Part shown: positions 52,401 to 53,188 of the stretch, piece by piece | Position numbering within the stretch: position 1 is the first letter of the stretch | How the letters are laid out: each line of letters begins with the position of its first letter | Source: Pontibacter aydingkolensis | GTDB taxonomy: Bacteria > Bacteroidota > Bacteroidia > Cytophagales > Hymenobacteraceae | NCBI RefSeq assembly: GCF_019443125.1 | Contig: NZ_JAHYXK010000021.1 | Location: 1 to 53,188, forward strand | DNA: 53,188 nucleotides | Reading direction: 5' to 3' | Position numbers and translations under genes: made by a program | The notes under the pieces: generated by a model | What the model was told of the DNA's origin: nothing | The model's input: only the letters and a program-made list of their open reading frames with translations | Database searches by the model: none

Positions 52401-52756
52401 GCGAAATCTCTGAAGTATAATTCTTTATACTAAGTTAAGGCGCTACAAGTTCAAAAGCAAAAACGAATAGGGCTATACTTTGTTGTATGAGCTTTTATTT
52501 TGCTTTCGCACCCAGCCATGCCGTTCGGTAAGCCTGCATTTCCGGCGTTAGCTAAAGGCTTGTAGCGTTACTTACTGGCCTTTCTTGAAAAATTGTAGCC
52601 TACCAAAATAGTGAAATGTGTGATTGAGCTGCATTAATAGTAATATAAGTAACTTTTATATGATGTTACTTTTGGTGCAAATTATTCATTGAATATTTGT
52701 AATTATAGATATAGTATTGACTAAATGTTCTATTTCTAAATTTTAACGTTACCCTT
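52401..52756. other. Divergent intergenic region, 356 nt
   Basis: AT-rich towards the right. It holds heptamer copies near 52411 and 52474 and a possible -7 box TACTTTTG at 52667-52674 (83 nt before the next gene). No gene or repeat recognised. Confidence 0.45.
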
Positions 52757-53098
52757 ATGAAAAACAAACTGCTTAAATTTTTGACCCTGTTATTGCTGTT
52801 TACCACAGCGTGCCAAGTGCATGATGGGGATTTAGTTAGTCCTAAAGAAGAAAAAAATGCTCAGTTAAAAATGAGTAAAATTACTTCTCTTAACAAGGAG
52901 CCACAAATACAAAACATTCTTTCTAAAATTGATCTAAAACTCTCAAATCAGCGGGTAACTGGCAAGCCTTGGAGCTTATCGGATGTTGACACAGATTACA
53001 TTTTAAAGATGTTACAATATGATAGCACCTTTTATGCTTATACATTTAATATACCTAAGGCTGTAACTAGAAGCTATCTCAAAAATACCTTAGCATGA
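52757..53098 (+). pseudogene. Lipoprotein of unknown function, 3' end replaced by IS
   Basis: 113 residues as read. The signal ends in the lipobox FTTAC (Cys19), followed by a charged helical part ('EEKNAQLKMSKITSLNKEPQIQNILSKIDLKLSN') and 'YILKMLQYDSTFYAYTFNIP'. The IS inverted repeat begins at about 53064-53067, so the last about 10 codons and the stop (53096-53098) come from the IS. The native C-terminus is therefore missing and the product is likely a truncated relic. Very AT-rich compared with its neighbours. No family recognised. Confidence 0.6.
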
Positions 53099-53188
53099 TT
53101 TTCATGCAGGCTAGCAGGACAAAGGCGAGATAGTTTTCAGCCTTGTGCTCATGCCTGACCAATGTTCTTCTAAAGTTGAATAGCCAGG
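53064..53188 (-). mobile_element. IS5-like insertion sequence, 3' end (partial, runs off window)
   Basis: 53064-53086 matches the inverted repeat at 102-124 exactly in reverse complement, and CTAG occurs at the outer edge (53067-53070). The element continues to the window end with the C-terminal part of its transposase. Both window edges hold about 124-125 nt of the IS. Confidence 0.75.
53079..53188 (-). CDS. IS5-family transposase, C-terminal fragment
   Basis: Minus-strand frame ending at the TGA at 53079-53081 with 'WLFNFRRTLVRHEHKAENYLA' followed by a hydrophobic end (FVLLACMKI). The R-R-x-x-x-R-x-E-x-K-x-x-x-x-x-A/F pattern is the typical C-terminal signature of IS5-type DDE transposases, including the last catalytic Glu region. 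The stop codon overlaps the terminal inverted repeat. The N-terminal part is outside the window. Confidence 0.75.
   Translation of the reverse strand, partial: WLFNFRRTLVRHEHKAENYLAFVLLACMKIMLRYF

Noticed and set aside
1..53188. The window as one 53-kb IS-flanked composite transposon
   Set aside because: The gene content is ordinary chromosomal, and the equal short IS remnants at both ends fit assembly breakpoints better.
1..53188. TATACTTTG as the -7 promoter box itself
   Set aside because: The spacing TA-N-TTTG or TA-N3-TTTG does not fit TAnnTTTG, the motif occurs on both strands inside genes, and the best promoters here do not use it.
1..53188. CRISPR arrays, tRNA or rRNA genes, prophage or defence genes
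   Set aside because: No regularly spaced direct repeats, cloverleaf-like sequences, phage structural genes or known defence families were seen.

Overview
The window looks like a chromosomal piece of a Bacteroidota bacterium, most likely order Cytophagales, family Hymenobacteraceae (Pontibacter-like). The evidence is a SusC/SusD pair, many DUF families typical of this group, several -7 boxes of the TAnnTTTG type, weak ribosome binding sites and a mid-40s GC content estimated by eye. It carries mostly housekeeping and accessory genes. I see no rRNA, tRNA, CRISPR array, prophage or recognisable defence island.

Both ends lie inside copies of the same IS5-like insertion sequence. The left edge (1-124) holds the 5' end of its transposase gene and the right edge (about 53064-53188) holds the 3' end. 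The two share a terminal inverted repeat of about 23 bp. About 124 nt of IS is present on each side, which suggests assembly breakpoints at a collapsed repeat. The neighbouring genes, a collagen-like secreted protein on the left and a small lipoprotein on the right, run into the IS ends and are probably truncated.

Layout. 0-12 kb: collagen-like protein, plant-type glutamyl endopeptidase (S9), M90 peptidase, family 2 glycosyltransferase, lipoprotein cyclophilin, subtilase, GNAT acetyltransferase, MDR oxidoreductase, oligopeptidase B. 12-22 kb: acyl-CoA-binding protein, SusC/SusD pair, DUF2007/zinc-ribbon and CDGSH proteins, YD-repeat-like lipoprotein, 813-aa GAF protein, small secreted protein. 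22-32 kb: deoxynucleoside kinase, a repeat island, an M49-like metallopeptidase lipoprotein, a DUF2975/HTH pair, a hydrolase/oxidoreductase operon, and tandem small secreted peptides. 32-43 kb: SPW/VKOR-like membrane protein, APC permease, DUF2461/DUF3221 cluster with a 27-aa membrane peptide, PIG-L deacetylase, and a two-component SSS symporter. 43-53 kb: methyltransferase, DUF2911 protein, barrel protein and ABC exporter bracketed by inverted repeat islands, then a second SSS symporter, an MBL hydrolase and a barrel protein.

Secreted hydrolysis and uptake are the main theme: four peptidases with export signals, one SusCD importer, and several symporters and permeases.

The strongest unexplained signal is not a gene. 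The heptamer AAGTATA / TATACTT occurs about 140 times by eye (roughly one per 380 bp). It lies on both strands, in all reading frames, between genes and inside terminator loops, and six times as the full palindrome AAGTATACTT. That is more than ten times my composition-based expectation, and it resembles the density of iterated motifs such as HIP1 or DNA-uptake sequences. A second layer consists of mosaic intergenic repeat islands at 3.7, 23.5-24.0, 43.3-43.8 and 48.5-49.0 kb. Two of these form an inverted pair around a 5-kb block.
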